Positions 1 to 8,568 of a stretch of DNA of 64,000 nucleotides are shown here, in pieces. Each line of letters starts with the position of its first letter. Within the stretch, counting starts at the first letter, position 1. The notes under the pieces were generated by a model that searched no databases, had not been told where the DNA came from, and was given only the letters and a program-made list of their open reading frames with translations. The translations under genes were made by a program, and so were the position numbers. Source of the stretch: Parvularcula sp039822105 (GTDB lineage Bacteria; Pseudomonadota; Alphaproteobacteria; Caulobacterales; Parvularculaceae); NCBI GenBank assembly GCA_039822105.1, contig JBCBMW010000001.1:186001-250000 (forward strand). Direction: 5' to 3'.

Positions 1-1
1 C

Positions 2-580
2 CTTGGTGTGAAGCCGGCCGCTGTGGCTCGGATCACCGAGCAAGGCTCGCTGCAACAAACGGGCAACCGTCTCGATATGGCGCTCCAGGGCCGCGGCTTC
101 TTCGTCATTGCACTGCCTGATGGCACGCAAGGCTATACCCGCACCGGTACGTTCCAACTCTCGCCTGAGGGTTCGATCGTGACGCCTGAGGGTTTTGAAC
201 TCGACCCGCCCGTCGCTTTGCCTGCCAATGTGACCGACATTGAGATCAACCGCTCGGGTGAAGTTTTTGCTTTCACGCCGGATGCTGAACAGCCTCAGCT
301 GGCTGGCCGGGTGACCCTCGCCACGTTCATCAACGAGGCGGGCCTTGATGCGCAAGGGGACAATATGTTCCTCGAGACGCTCGCTTCTGGACAGCCTTTC
401 ATCGGCCTTCCGGGTGAGGAGGGTGTTGCCACCATCCGCCAGGGCTACGTGGAAAACTCCAACGTGAACGTCGTGGAAGAGGTGACCGACCTCATCTCAG
501 CCCAGCGCGCTTATGAAATGAACGCCAAAGTGATCGAGACCGCTGATGAGATGTCACAGCGCGTCGCGAATATGAGGTAA
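2..580 (+). CDS. flgG: Flagellar distal rod protein FlgG (5' truncated)
   Basis: The reading frame is open from base 2, so the N-terminus lies outside the window. The visible 192 residues contain the FlgG core (GSLQQTGNRLDMALQGRGFF near the cut end) and the conserved rod/hook C-terminus NSNVNVVEEVTDLISAQRAYEMN. FlgG forms the distal rod that crosses the peptidoglycan and outer membrane. The gene stops 3 bases before flgA, so flgG-flgA-flgH read as one operon. The only oddity is the truncation by the window edge. Confidence 0.95.
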   Translation, partial: LGVKPAAVARITEQGSLQQTGNRLDMALQGRGFFVIALPDGTQGYTRTGTFQLSPEGSIVTPEGFELDPPVALPANVTDIEINRSGEVFAFTPDAEQPQLAGRVTLATFINEAGLDAQGDNMFLETLASGQPFIGLPGEEGVATIRQGYVENSNVNVVEEVTDLISAQRAYEMNAKVIETADEMSQRVANMR

Positions 581-583
581 CGG

Positions 584-1228
584 ATGATCCGCCTTCTGAT
601 CCTTGCTGCCACCTTTCTCGCTGTCAGTGGTTTTGCTCCTGTGTCTTTCGAGGCGCGGGTGGTGGATGCTCTTCGGAGCTCATCCGCGCTGCCTGCTGAC
701 GCCGATCTTCGCCTCGTCGCGATGACCCAGGTGCGCGGCGCTGTCGAGACGATCGAGATCACGGAGTTTGATCTGCACACGGGTCGTTTCGCAGCGATCA
801 TCGGGCACGGCCCGAACCGTAAGGGCATCAATGGCCGGGCCGCTGTGACAGTCCCCGTCGTTGTGACCCGCGCCGGTGTTCGCCGGAACCACACCCTGAC
901 AAGCAGTGATCTTGAGGTGCGGCATGTGCCGTTCTCGCAAGTTCCCGTGTCGGCTTTTGCTGCGCCTGAGGACCTCGAAGGTTACGCCGTCCTCCGGTCC
1001 ATGCCCGCTGGGCGCCCCATCCGTGATGAGGATGTCGGCGCACCGCGCCTTTTGAACAAAAATGATGCTGTCGAGATTGTTTACCGTCGCGGAGGGCTTG
1101 AGCTCTCCGTACGCGGCCGAGCTCTTGAAGATGGCGGCCGCGGGGATGTGATCCGTGTCGCGGCGCAAGGCGGAGGCGATATCGTCTCTGCAGAGATCAC
1201 TGGTCCCGGCCTTGTTGTGGTGCGGTGA
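584..1228 (+). CDS. flgA: Flagellar P-ring assembly chaperone FlgA
   Basis: 214 residues with an N-terminal signal peptide (hydrophobic residues 3-20). The SAF/ChapFlgA-type region follows (RNHTLTSSDLEVRHVP), with a C-terminus GRALEDGGRGDVIRV typical of the family. FlgA is a periplasmic chaperone for P-ring subunit FlgI; flgI itself is not in the window. The ATG sits 3 bases after the flgG stop, and flgH follows 16 bases later. The position between flgG and flgH supports the call as much as the sequence does. Confidence 0.9.
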   Translation: MIRLLILAATFLAVSGFAPVSFEARVVDALRSSSALPADADLRLVAMTQVRGAVETIEITEFDLHTGRFAAIIGHGPNRKGINGRAAVTVPVVVTRAGVRRNHTLTSSDLEVRHVPFSQVPVSAFAAPEDLEGYAVLRSMPAGRPIRDEDVGAPRLLNKNDAVEIVYRRGGLELSVRGRALEDGGRGDVIRVAAQGGGDIVSAEITGPGLVVVR

Positions 1229-1244
1229 CGTGAGGAGTTTACCT

Positions 1245-1967
1245 ATGTTTCGTCTGTCCCTCCTTGTTGGCTCCGCGCTCGCCCTGACGGCCTGTGCGTC
1301 GGTCAAAGAGCTGCGTGAAGGCCCGCAACTTTCGGACGTCGGCAACCCTCAGGAGTATGAAGAGGCGCGCACGGTGGTGATGCCGATGCCGCTCAACGGC
1401 TCACGTATGAGCTCGCCTAACTCTCTCTGGGAGGCGAACAAGCGCAGCTTTTTCCGCGATCAACGGGCACGGAATGTCGGCGACATCCTGACCGTGCTAA
1501 TCGACATTGAAGACAATGCACGTCTGCGGAATTCCACCAGCCAGACCCGCGATACCGCCAACGAGTTTGGTGTGACATCTCTCTTCGGCATCGACTCTGC
1601 GATCGATAACGCGCTGCCTGATGGCTATACGCCCGAGGCCAGCTTGGAGTCGGAAAGCGAGACGACGGGTGAGGGCGAGATCAACCGGAACGAGGAGATC
1701 AGCCTTCGGATCGCCGCGGTGGTCACTGATCGTCTGCCTAATGGCAATTTCGTGATTGCTGGCCGGCAGGAGGTTCGGGTCAACAGCGAGCTTCGTGAAT
1801 TGAAGATTGCTGGAGTGATTAGACCTGAAGATATATCCTCATTAAATACTATCGAGTACTATAAGATTGCGGAAGCCAGGATTGCTTACGGTGGACGCGG
1901 GACCATCAGCCGTATGGCGCAGCCGCGCTATGGGCAGCGGTTCTACGAGTTTGTTGTCCCATTCTAA
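1245..1967 (+). CDS. flgH: Flagellar L-ring lipoprotein FlgH
   Basis: 240 residues starting at ATG 1245, preceded by a TGAGGAG ribosome site at 1231-1237; a longer open frame from 1155 overlaps flgA and is unlikely. The lipobox LTAC puts the lipidated cysteine at residue 17. FlgH signatures include SLWEANKRSFFRDQRARNVGD, LPNGNFVIAGRQEVRVN and the end GTISRMAQPRYGQRFYEFVVPF. It forms the outer-membrane bushing around the flagellar rod. A short internal stretch at about 1810-1870 is AT-richer than its surroundings but remains in frame. Confidence 0.95.
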   Translation: MFRLSLLVGSALALTACASVKELREGPQLSDVGNPQEYEEARTVVMPMPLNGSRMSSPNSLWEANKRSFFRDQRARNVGDILTVLIDIEDNARLRNSTSQTRDTANEFGVTSLFGIDSAIDNALPDGYTPEASLESESETTGEGEINRNEEISLRIAAVVTDRLPNGNFVIAGRQEVRVNSELRELKIAGVIRPEDISSLNTIEYYKIAEARIAYGGRGTISRMAQPRYGQRFYEFVVPF

Positions 1968-1985
1968 GCCAAGAGAGCTGGCGCC

Positions 1986-2441
1986 GTGAGAAAGATCATT
2001 CTGTTCGCTATTCTGACGGCGATTTTTGGGATTGGTGGGTTTTCCCTCGCCGAGATCACCCAGAAAACAGCACGGGTGCGCGAAGCGGGCACCACGGAAG
2101 AGACCGAGAAGGTGATCTTCGAAGCGGGCCAGTTCACTGTGCCGATCTTCGACGGCGGCAATGTTCCTTACTTCTTGCTAGCTGAGGTCAATGTTGAGGT
2201 GTACACGTATGATGACGTGTCGCTCCTCACCAACAACCGCCCGGCCGTCCGTGCGATGATGCTGGAAACCTTTTTCGAGTTGGAGCGTCGCGGCGAGATC
2301 AAGCCTGAGACGCTCAATCCTGAATCGATCAAAGCGGCTTTGATGGCTGACCTTGAGGCGACGTTCGACCTCGACCGTGTCTCGGCCGTGCTGCTCGATC
2401 GGCTTCTTATCCAAGAGACCCGTCACAAGAGAGTCGGCTAA
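1986..2441 (+). CDS. FliL-like membrane-anchored flagellar protein
   Basis: 151 residues from a GTG start 18 bases after flgH. One N-terminal membrane segment (about residues 4-22) is followed by a periplasmic part. The end, RVSAVLLDRLLIQE, resembles the FliL C-terminus that stacks on the MotA/MotB stator. A canonical FliL is encoded separately at 4228-4758, so this would be a second, divergent copy. Position in the flgG-A-H operon supports a flagellar role; the FliL assignment rests on a short C-terminal pattern and could be wrong. Confidence 0.55.
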   Translation: MRKIILFAILTAIFGIGGFSLAEITQKTARVREAGTTEETEKVIFEAGQFTVPIFDGGNVPYFLLAEVNVEVYTYDDVSLLTNNRPAVRAMMLETFFELERRGEIKPETLNPESIKAALMADLEATFDLDRVSAVLLDRLLIQETRHKRVG

Positions 2442-2442
2442 G

Positions 2443-2454
2443 AGCGCCGGCGCT
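2443..2454. other. Small palindrome between converging operons
   Basis: AGCGCCGGCGCT is a perfect 12-base palindrome directly after the FliL-like stop codon. The 71-bp gap separates it from the end of motE on the other strand. It has no T-tract, so a terminator function is only a guess. Confidence 0.3.
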
Positions 2455-2512
2455 TCATCTTATCACTGATATAGGGATCGGCGACGCGCCAGCATCGCCT
2501 GCTTTGGGCTGA

Positions 2513-3241
2513 TTAGAGCGAGGCGACCGACTGGTCTGGGCGTCCGCGGTTGGCCATAGCAGCCATCACTTCGTTGGCCCGGCGCGGGGTCATTTTGCTG
2601 AGGATCTCAGCGGACGAGCGCTCACCCAATTGGTCGAAGACGTTGACCACAAAACGAGTTTCGTTTTCCTCGAGCAGGCGGGCTGCGTTCTTGGAACTCA
2701 TGTTGGCGACCACGGCGACGACACGTTTGAGGTTCTCGTCTTCCTTGGTCTCGAGCTCATCGATCAGCGCCATGACCTCTGTACGCAGATCTTGCAGACG
2801 CTCGATCTCTTCAAGCGCGCGGCGATTGGCAAGGGCCACCTCGGCCTTGTGGTCGGCGAGGGTGGCCCACTCATCGCGGAGCTTCTCACGTTCTTCGCTG
2901 ATCGTGGCCAAGACCTCGGTCACCGCCGCCATCGACGAAACCCGCGCAGCGGGGATGGGGAGGTCATCGCGCTTCAGCGATTCAGCGATCTCGCGTTGAG
3001 ACTGCGCGAGGCCGCGACGCTCTGGCGCCTCATTGGCCACCGCCGCTGGGCTTTCGCTCAACGCATCGTCGGCCCACGGCCGTTCGTGATCACCGAACTC
3101 TTCTTCCTTTTTCTCGACGCCCTTTTTCTCGGTCTGCTCAACGGCAGGCGGGGCGGCCAGCATCATCGTTGGCATCGCCACAGTGGCTGGAACCGCCACC
3201 GTTGTCGTGGCGAGGCTGGTGATGAGCATTAGGCGGATCAT
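2513..3241 (-). CDS. motE: MotE-like flagellar chaperone (MgtE_N-like C-terminus)
   Basis: 242 residues: a hydrophobic export-signal-like N-terminus (about 1-30), an Ala/Glu-rich linker, a coiled coil near residues 110-170, and a C-terminal block (VVANMSSKNAARLLEENE ... EILSKMTPRRANEVMAAM) like the MgtE N-terminal domain. In Sinorhizobium MotE is a periplasmic chaperone needed for the motor protein MotC. The start codon overlaps the fliM stop as ATGA, so it is translated with fliM. Symbol by family and context. Confidence 0.75.
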   Translation of the reverse strand: MIRLMLITSLATTTVAVPATVAMPTMMLAAPPAVEQTEKKGVEKKEEEFGDHERPWADDALSESPAAVANEAPERRGLAQSQREIAESLKRDDLPIPAARVSSMAAVTEVLATISEEREKLRDEWATLADHKAEVALANRRALEEIERLQDLRTEVMALIDELETKEDENLKRVVAVVANMSSKNAARLLEENETRFVVNVFDQLGERSSAEILSKMTPRRANEVMAAMANRGRPDQSVASL

Positions 3242-4185
3242 AGGAAGTCTCCTGCGCCGAAGCCGTCGTCATCATCGGTGTCAAGATTGATGTCTTCGAC
3301 CTGGGCCGCAATGCGGCTGCCTTTGCGACCCATGGGACCACGGAAGAATTCCATATCCTCGAGCATAAACCGAACATCGGTTTCGGCTTCAGACTCAAAA
3401 GTGATCGTCTGACCTGCTTTCCAGGACATGACTTCGGCCAGGGTCGTCATTTGCTGATGCAGCACCGCGTTGAAGTCGAGTTCGGTCTGGACCAGCGCCT
3501 TTTCGAAGTGACGGTTCCAGCTGCGGTCGCCACCAAATTGGTCGCCCACGAACATTTGCGTCAGCGCTTCTTTGACCGGTTCCAGCGTCAGGTAAGGGAA
3601 GATGACCTGAAGCTCACCGCGGGCTTTCGCAATATCGAGCTTAAAACGTGAACGAACACAAGCACTTGTGGTTCGGGTGATGGCGGCGAACTGGGTGTTC
3701 ATTTCCAGCCGCTCGACACGGAACTCCACTTCAGCGATCTGCTCAAACGCTTCAGCCAACCGTTCTGCTATCAGCTTAAAGATCCGGTTGGTGAGTTGCA
3801 GCTCGATCGCCGTTGGCCTGCGGGCTTCACCTTGGCGTTTGGCTTCACCGCCAATGGCACCGCCCAGAAGGATCTCGACGAGGGTGAAGACAAGATCGCC
3901 ATTGATCATCATCAAGAACGATTGATCCCACTCCACGGCGCGCACGATGGCAATCACCGGGACCTCGGGAGGCTCGTTCATAAAGTCCTGGAAGCGGGCA
4001 TAGCCGACGTCTTCGAGTTGAACCGTCACATCCGTTGACGTCAGGTGTAGAAAGCTCTCGGTGAGCATCTGCACCGTCCGGTCAAAGACGATGTCGAGCA
4101 TCGGCAGACGCTCGTTTGTCACCCCGCTATTGGCGAGGCGCTCCATAACGACACGGGACTGTCCAGCTGACTTAGGTTTCTTCAT
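3238..4185 (-). CDS. fliM: Flagellar motor switch protein FliM
   Basis: 315 residues. The middle domain (LPMLDIVFDRTVQMLTESF ... GDLVFTLVEILLGG) and the C-terminal SpoA-like domain (about 235-310) identify FliM, the C-ring protein linking CheY to FliG. The N-terminus, MKKPKSAGQSRVVMERL, lacks the usual LSQxEIDALL CheY-binding peptide. The frame is closed by a stop about 30 bases upstream of this ATG, so the missing peptide is not due to a misplaced start. It lies 42 bases after fliL and overlaps motE. Confidence 0.92.
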   Translation of the reverse strand: MKKPKSAGQSRVVMERLANSGVTNERLPMLDIVFDRTVQMLTESFLHLTSTDVTVQLEDVGYARFQDFMNEPPEVPVIAIVRAVEWDQSFLMMINGDLVFTLVEILLGGAIGGEAKRQGEARRPTAIELQLTNRIFKLIAERLAEAFEQIAEVEFRVERLEMNTQFAAITRTTSACVRSRFKLDIAKARGELQVIFPYLTLEPVKEALTQMFVGDQFGGDRSWNRHFEKALVQTELDFNAVLHQQMTTLAEVMSWKAGQTITFESEAETDVRFMLEDMEFFRGPMGRKGSRIAAQVEDINLDTDDDDGFGAGDFL

Positions 4186-4227
4186 CCTGGCCTCTTCATC
4201 GGTTCATCCAGATGCGGCGTGAAAGGT

Positions 4228-4758
4228 TTACTCGACGAGAAATTCGCCGATAAGAATGTCTGCAACGGCGTCTTCGCCGAGGATCCGTCGCGCGCGGAAC
4301 AAACAGGCGCGGCGTAGGTTATAAAGGCCCATCGCGCCCTGCAGGTCGCGCGGTCCCAGTTCGCGGATATAGGTTTGCAGCGCGAACTGCACCTCAGGCA
4401 GACGCTCGCGAACCTCATCAGCTTTGTCCGACGGCGCCCGAATGGTGAACGCGGCGAGCACGTAATTGCTCTCTTCACGTCGGTTGAGCTGATAGATCGT
4501 CTTTTCGATTTCGATCCACTCATAAGTCGGAGCGGCAGCAACAAGCTCACCGTCCTCGGTCACCTCTTCCTCTTCTTTTCCGAAGAGCTCTTCGACACCC
4601 TCAGGTCCTAAAGAGAGGTAACCACCACCGATAAAGGCGCCTGCGCATGACACAAGGAGGGCCAATCCAAAGAGGATCGGGCCAAACTTCCCCATCGCGC
4701 CTTTGGCCTGTGGGCCTTCAACAGCTGCAACGTCCTGGGACGGTTCTTCGTCTTCCAT
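4228..4758 (-). CDS. fliL: Flagellar basal-body protein FliL
   Basis: 176 residues: a cytoplasmic acidic N-terminus, one membrane helix (about 25-48), a Glu-rich linker (GKEEEEVTEDGE) and a periplasmic domain ending AVADILIGEFLVE, the FliL signature end. FliL forms rings around the stator and stabilises torque. It is the first gene of the leftward fliL-fliM-motE operon and is divergent from fliF. Confidence 0.88.
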   Translation of the reverse strand: MEDEEPSQDVAAVEGPQAKGAMGKFGPILFGLALLVSCAGAFIGGGYLSLGPEGVEELFGKEEEEVTEDGELVAAAPTYEWIEIEKTIYQLNRREESNYVLAAFTIRAPSDKADEVRERLPEVQFALQTYIRELGPRDLQGAMGLYNLRRACLFRARRILGEDAVADILIGEFLVE

Positions 4759-4877
4759 GAAGCCTCAATTGTGAGCACGGCTTTCTGCCATGGTGGTGGG
4801 GTACACGGGGCGTTTTATCGCCAGTTTAAAAACCCGGACCTACTCACAACCCTGCGGCTAGGCAGAATGTCGGTAGC
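4759..4877. promoter_or_regulatory. Divergent fliL/fliF control region
   Basis: A 119-bp gap between two flagellar operons that start in opposite directions must carry at least two promoters. On the minus strand there is a TGGCA...TGC pair at about 4779-4794 that recalls a sigma-54 element, but the GG-to-GC spacing is one base too long. No confident sigma-28 or CtrA site is seen. Confidence 0.4.
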
Positions 4878-6563
4878 GTGGAAAATTTAGTTCAAAGACT
4901 CAAAGATCTTGGTGCGAACCGCCTCATGGCGGCAGGCGCCGTTGGTGCAGGCGTCATTGCGGCGCTGGTGGCGATCATACTCGCCTTCTCGAAACCTCAA
5001 ATGGCCATACTCTATACAGGGCTATCCGATGCCGATGCCGGCTCGGTGGTATCCGAACTAGAGAATATGGACGTTCCGGTTCGTGTCTCCTCGGACGGTA
5101 AGACGATTTACGCTCCGTCCGGGCGGATCCCTCGGCTTCGTATGCTGATGGCTGAACGCGGTATGCCTTCGGGCGGCGCGGTCGGTTATGAGCTCTTCGA
5201 TGACCGCAACAATTTGGGCCTCACATCCTTCATGCAGGATGTGACCAAGGTGCGGGCGCTCGAAGGGGAGTTGGCGCGAACCATCCAAACCCTCGATAGT
5301 ATTGAAAGCACGCGCGTCCACCTTGTGATGGCGCAGCGTGATCCTTTCAGTCGGCAAACCGCTCCGCCCACAGCATCTGTTGTGGTCCGTATGCGCGGTG
5401 CGCTCGCGCTCGACGAGGATCAAGCGGCAGCCATTCGTCATCTTGTGGCCTCTGCTGTTCCCAACTTGAACCCGCAGAAAGTGTCCGTGCTTGATGCCCG
5501 CATGGGTGCTGTCTTCGCCGAAGAAAGCGGCGCCATGGCCGGTGCGGCCAGCGTCAACGGTCTCCAGACGGAGATTGAAGAGCGCCTCGCGCGGGCAGCG
5601 GAGAGCGTTCTGACACCTCACTTGGGACCAGGCCGCGTGCGCGTCCGGGTCGCAGCTGATCTTCGCACCGAACGCGAAGTTCGCCGTGAGGAGCTTTATG
5701 ATCCCAACGGGACAGCGCTCCGCTCACGCCAGATCATCGATGAAACAGAGTCCTCAAGCGAGAACGCAAACGAGGCGCCTGTGACCGTGGAGCAGAACCT
5801 GCCTGAGGCTGATGTCGGCAATGACGGCGCCAATGGTTCAGCGGTCAGCGAGATCGAACGGTCTGAGCAGGTCGTGAACTACGAAGTGTCGTCGGTTCGC
5901 TCTGAACAGGTCATCGAACCTGGTGATATCGAACGTCTCTCGGTTTCGGTGGTTGTCGACAACGCTCGCGTCACGGATGAAGAGGGCAATGTCACCTTCC
6001 GTCCTCGTACCGATGAGGAGCTGGCGAAACTGACAGCGCTCGTGCGTTCGGCCGTTGGCTTCAACGAAGGTCGCGGCGACGTGATCACAGTCGAGAACCT
6101 GGCCTTTGCCAATCTTGATGAGACCATGCCGCGCTATGCGCCGAGCACGATCACTGAGGTCGTCTACCGGAACTTCAGCGCGATCACGCAAGCTGTTGCT
6201 CTTCTCTTGATCGGTGTTGCGATCATCTTCGGTGTCGTCCGTCCGGTGCTGAGCCGTGTGCTCCCAGCGGATACCTACGATGCTCCGGCTGAAGCCCTGC
6301 CAATGGGTGAGCTGACCCTCGATGACATTGCTCTTGAGGGTGATGAGTTGGCCGGTACAGGCGGCGAGCTTGGCGGCGCGACCGCCCACGCTCTGCCGCG
6401 GAAAACGATGGACGATGAGCTCGATCAGATGCTCGAAGTCCGCGACGTGGACGGCAAGGTCCGTGCTTCCTCGGTGGCGAAACTCGGCCGGATTGCCGAG
6501 CAGTATCCAGAAGAGGTCGTCGCGATCCTCCGTAGCTGGATGTATGAGGAGGCCGACGCGTGA
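4878..6563 (+). CDS. fliF: Flagellar MS-ring protein FliF
   Basis: 561 residues from a GTG start. There are two membrane helices (about 18-38 and 438-458) around a large periplasmic part. YscJ/FliF motifs are visible (AILYTGLSDADAGSVVSELE; ARTIQTLDSIESTRVHLVMA; ASVVVRMRGALALDEDQAAAIRHLVASAVPNL). The C-terminal tail, DELDQMLEVRDVDGKVRASS, is the FliG-binding part. FliF builds the base on which the C ring and export gate assemble. Its stop overlaps the next GTG start. Confidence 0.96.
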   Translation: MENLVQRLKDLGANRLMAAGAVGAGVIAALVAIILAFSKPQMAILYTGLSDADAGSVVSELENMDVPVRVSSDGKTIYAPSGRIPRLRMLMAERGMPSGGAVGYELFDDRNNLGLTSFMQDVTKVRALEGELARTIQTLDSIESTRVHLVMAQRDPFSRQTAPPTASVVVRMRGALALDEDQAAAIRHLVASAVPNLNPQKVSVLDARMGAVFAEESGAMAGAASVNGLQTEIEERLARAAESVLTPHLGPGRVRVRVAADLRTEREVRREELYDPNGTALRSRQIIDETESSSENANEAPVTVEQNLPEADVGNDGANGSAVSEIERSEQVVNYEVSSVRSEQVIEPGDIERLSVSVVVDNARVTDEEGNVTFRPRTDEELAKLTALVRSAVGFNEGRGDVITVENLAFANLDETMPRYAPSTITEVVYRNFSAITQAVALLLIGVAIIFGVVRPVLSRVLPADTYDAPAEALPMGELTLDDIALEGDELAGTGGELGGATAHALPRKTMDDELDQMLEVRDVDGKVRASSVAKLGRIAEQYPEEVVAILRSWMYEEADA

Positions 6564-7246
6564 CGGTTCGCGCCTTCTCTTTCTCCCGGGACTTTTCTGC
6601 CCCCGACCTGCCGCCTGAGCCCGAACCGATTGTCATCGACAACCGGATTGAGCCCGACCAGGCCCGGTTGATGGCAGAAGAGGCCGCCCAGGAAGCCCGC
6701 GAAGAGGCCTATGCCCAGGGTTTCGCTGACGGCCAAGCGGCGCAGAAAGAAGACACCTCAAGCCAAGTGGCCGACGAGGTGAACGCGGTGCACGCTTCAC
6801 TGGAAGCCCTTCGGGAGCGTGAGGATGCGCTTTTTGAAGAGGTCGAAAGCCGGATGGCGCGTCTGATGCTGGCGGTTGTTCACCATCTTGCCAAAGGTCT
6901 TTCAGAACGTGAGGCGATCCGCCTCGCAGAAACCGTGGCGATGCGGGCTGTTCATGCCGTGCGCGGAAAACACAAAGTGTCGATCCGCGCGACGGCGGAA
7001 TTCCTTGATCACCTGCGCGACGCTTTACGGTTACCAACTGATGAATTGGCGGCCGAGCACCGGATCGTCTTCGAAGAACGCACTGCTGATAAAAATGCGC
7101 CACTCGAAGTCGCGTGGTTAACCGGAAAAGTAACATTTGATCCGTACGCTTTTATGCAAGCGATCGACGATGTGTTCACAGAAACCCTTCAACGATTGAC
7201 GGACGACCAGGGCGAGGCGTCCGAATTGGAGAGAACCGATGATTGA
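6560..7246 (+). CDS. fliH: FliH-type flagellar export ATPase regulator
   Basis: 228 residues from GTG 6560, overlapping the fliF stop (GTGA). The start context and the AYAQGFADGQAAQ stretch with repeated Ala/Glu residues resemble FliH, the peripheral stalk that holds FliI ATPase at the C ring through FliN. The C-terminal half has the FliH/YscL fold pattern. Sequence conservation is low in this family, so the position between fliF and fliN carries much of the call. No fliI is in the window. Confidence 0.7.
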   Translation: MTVRAFSFSRDFSAPDLPPEPEPIVIDNRIEPDQARLMAEEAAQEAREEAYAQGFADGQAAQKEDTSSQVADEVNAVHASLEALREREDALFEEVESRMARLMLAVVHHLAKGLSEREAIRLAETVAMRAVHAVRGKHKVSIRATAEFLDHLRDALRLPTDELAAEHRIVFEERTADKNAPLEVAWLTGKVTFDPYAFMQAIDDVFTETLQRLTDDQGEASELERTDD

Positions 7247-7727
7247 TGAGCCGAACGAGCCAGAAGGCCCAGGCGAGAACGAAACCGAGGCTGAGGGCGG
7301 CCTTGCGGGTCTCGGCGAGGATTTTACTGCCTCGGAAGAAGGCGGTGAAGACGCCGCTGATCTCGGCGTGACCGACGACGAGGCCAGTGAGGCTGACATT
7401 GCTGCCACGCTCGATGCGATGATTGGCGGCGACGACGACAGCGGTGCTGGCGGCGGCAGCGGGTTTGGTTCCTATACCAATATGTCGGCGCTCGGACAGG
7501 TTCCTGTTGAGGTGCAAGTCGTCCTTGGCCGTGCACGCCTGCCGATTGGCAACATCTTGAAGCTTGGCCGGGGCGCCGTGGTCGAGATTGACCGCCGTGT
7601 CGGCGAGCAAGTCGAAATTCATATCAACCACCGTCCGGTGGCGCGCGGAGAGATCGTGATCGTTGATGACGACCGTCTCGGTGTGACGCTGACGGAGATT
7701 ATTACCAACGCAGCGAACCTGCACTAA
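7239..7727 (+). CDS. fliN: Flagellar motor switch protein FliN
   Basis: 162 residues. About 80 acidic, Gly-rich residues precede a C-terminal SpoA domain (about 83-160) with VPVEVQVVLGRARLPIGNILKLGRGAVVEIDRRVGEQVEI and ARGEIVIVDDDRLGVTLTEI. FliN forms the lower C ring and docks FliH. The acidic extension is longer than in E. coli FliN. The start overlaps the fliH end by 8 bases, and fliP follows after 13 bases. Confidence 0.93.
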   Translation: MIDEPNEPEGPGENETEAEGGLAGLGEDFTASEEGGEDAADLGVTDDEASEADIAATLDAMIGGDDDSGAGGGSGFGSYTNMSALGQVPVEVQVVLGRARLPIGNILKLGRGAVVEIDRRVGEQVEIHINHRPVARGEIVIVDDDRLGVTLTEIITNAANLH

Positions 7728-7740
7728 CGCAAGAGAGAGC

Positions 7741-8562
7741 ATGACCCGGCTAGCGATAAACGCAGCCTTGTCGACCTTGATTGTAGCGGCCCTGATGATC
7801 GGGCCAGAAGCGGCGGCCCAGTCCGTGACGCTTGATCTTGGCGACGAAGGATCCTCCTACTCCGGACGGCTGATCCAGCTGTTCCTGGGTGTCACCGTGC
7901 TCAGCCTCGCGCCGGGCATTTTGGTGATGACCACGTCCTTTATTCGGGTCGTGGTGGTGTTCTCTCTCCTTCGTTCAGCCATCGGCCTGCAGCAAGCACC
8001 GCCCAATGTGGTGTTGATCTCCCTCGCGCTGTTCCTCACCGGTTTCATCATGGCACCGACGTTCGAGGAAAGCTGGCAGAACGGTGTGTCGCCGCTGCTT
8101 GAAGAGCAAGTGGACATGGGCACGGGTGTTCGCCGGGCCGCAAAGCCGCTGCAGGAATTCATGGCGCGCCAGACCGAAGCCGAAGATCTTCTTTTCTTTG
8201 AAAGCCTCGCCGCCCGCCAGCAGGCAGAGATGCCAAGTGACGGTCTGCCAAGCGGTATGATGACCGACGAAGAGGTCCGTTTGCTCCTTGATCCAACGAT
8301 CGAGGATCAATTGGCGCTTCCGCCGCTCACCACGCTGATCCCGGCTTTCATGATTTCCGAGCTCACGCGCGCGTTTGAGATCGGGTTTCTCCTGATGATG
8401 CCCTTTTTGGTCATCGACCTCGCTGTTGCCGCAATTCTCATGTCCATGGGCATGATGATGCTACCCCCGCAAACTGTATCGCTTTCGATGAAAGTGATTT
8501 TCTTCGTTCTCGTCGACGGATGGCGTCTTCTTTCGGAGAGCCTCGTCATGTCATTTTTCTAG
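7741..8562 (+). CDS. fliP: Flagellar export gate protein FliP
   Basis: 273 residues with a cleavable-type N-terminal signal (ends near AAAQS) and about four further membrane helices. FliP hallmarks are MTTSFIRVVVVFSLLRSAIG, QQAPPNVVLISLALFLTGF, AFMISELTRAFEIGF and SMGMMMLPPQTVSLSMKVIFF. FliP is the core of the type III export channel. The partners fliQ, fliR, flhA and flhB are absent from the window. Confidence 0.97.
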   Translation: MTRLAINAALSTLIVAALMIGPEAAAQSVTLDLGDEGSSYSGRLIQLFLGVTVLSLAPGILVMTTSFIRVVVVFSLLRSAIGLQQAPPNVVLISLALFLTGFIMAPTFEESWQNGVSPLLEEQVDMGTGVRRAAKPLQEFMARQTEAEDLLFFESLAARQQAEMPSDGLPSGMMTDEEVRLLLDPTIEDQLALPPLTTLIPAFMISELTRAFEIGFLLMMPFLVIDLAVAAILMSMGMMMLPPQTVSLSMKVIFFVLVDGWRLLSESLVMSFF

Positions 8563-8568
8563 GCCGCT

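Noticed and set aside
4779..4794. Sigma-54-like element before fliL
   Set aside because: TGGCA and TGC are present on the minus strand, but the GG-GC spacing is one base too long, so it was not called as a promoter.
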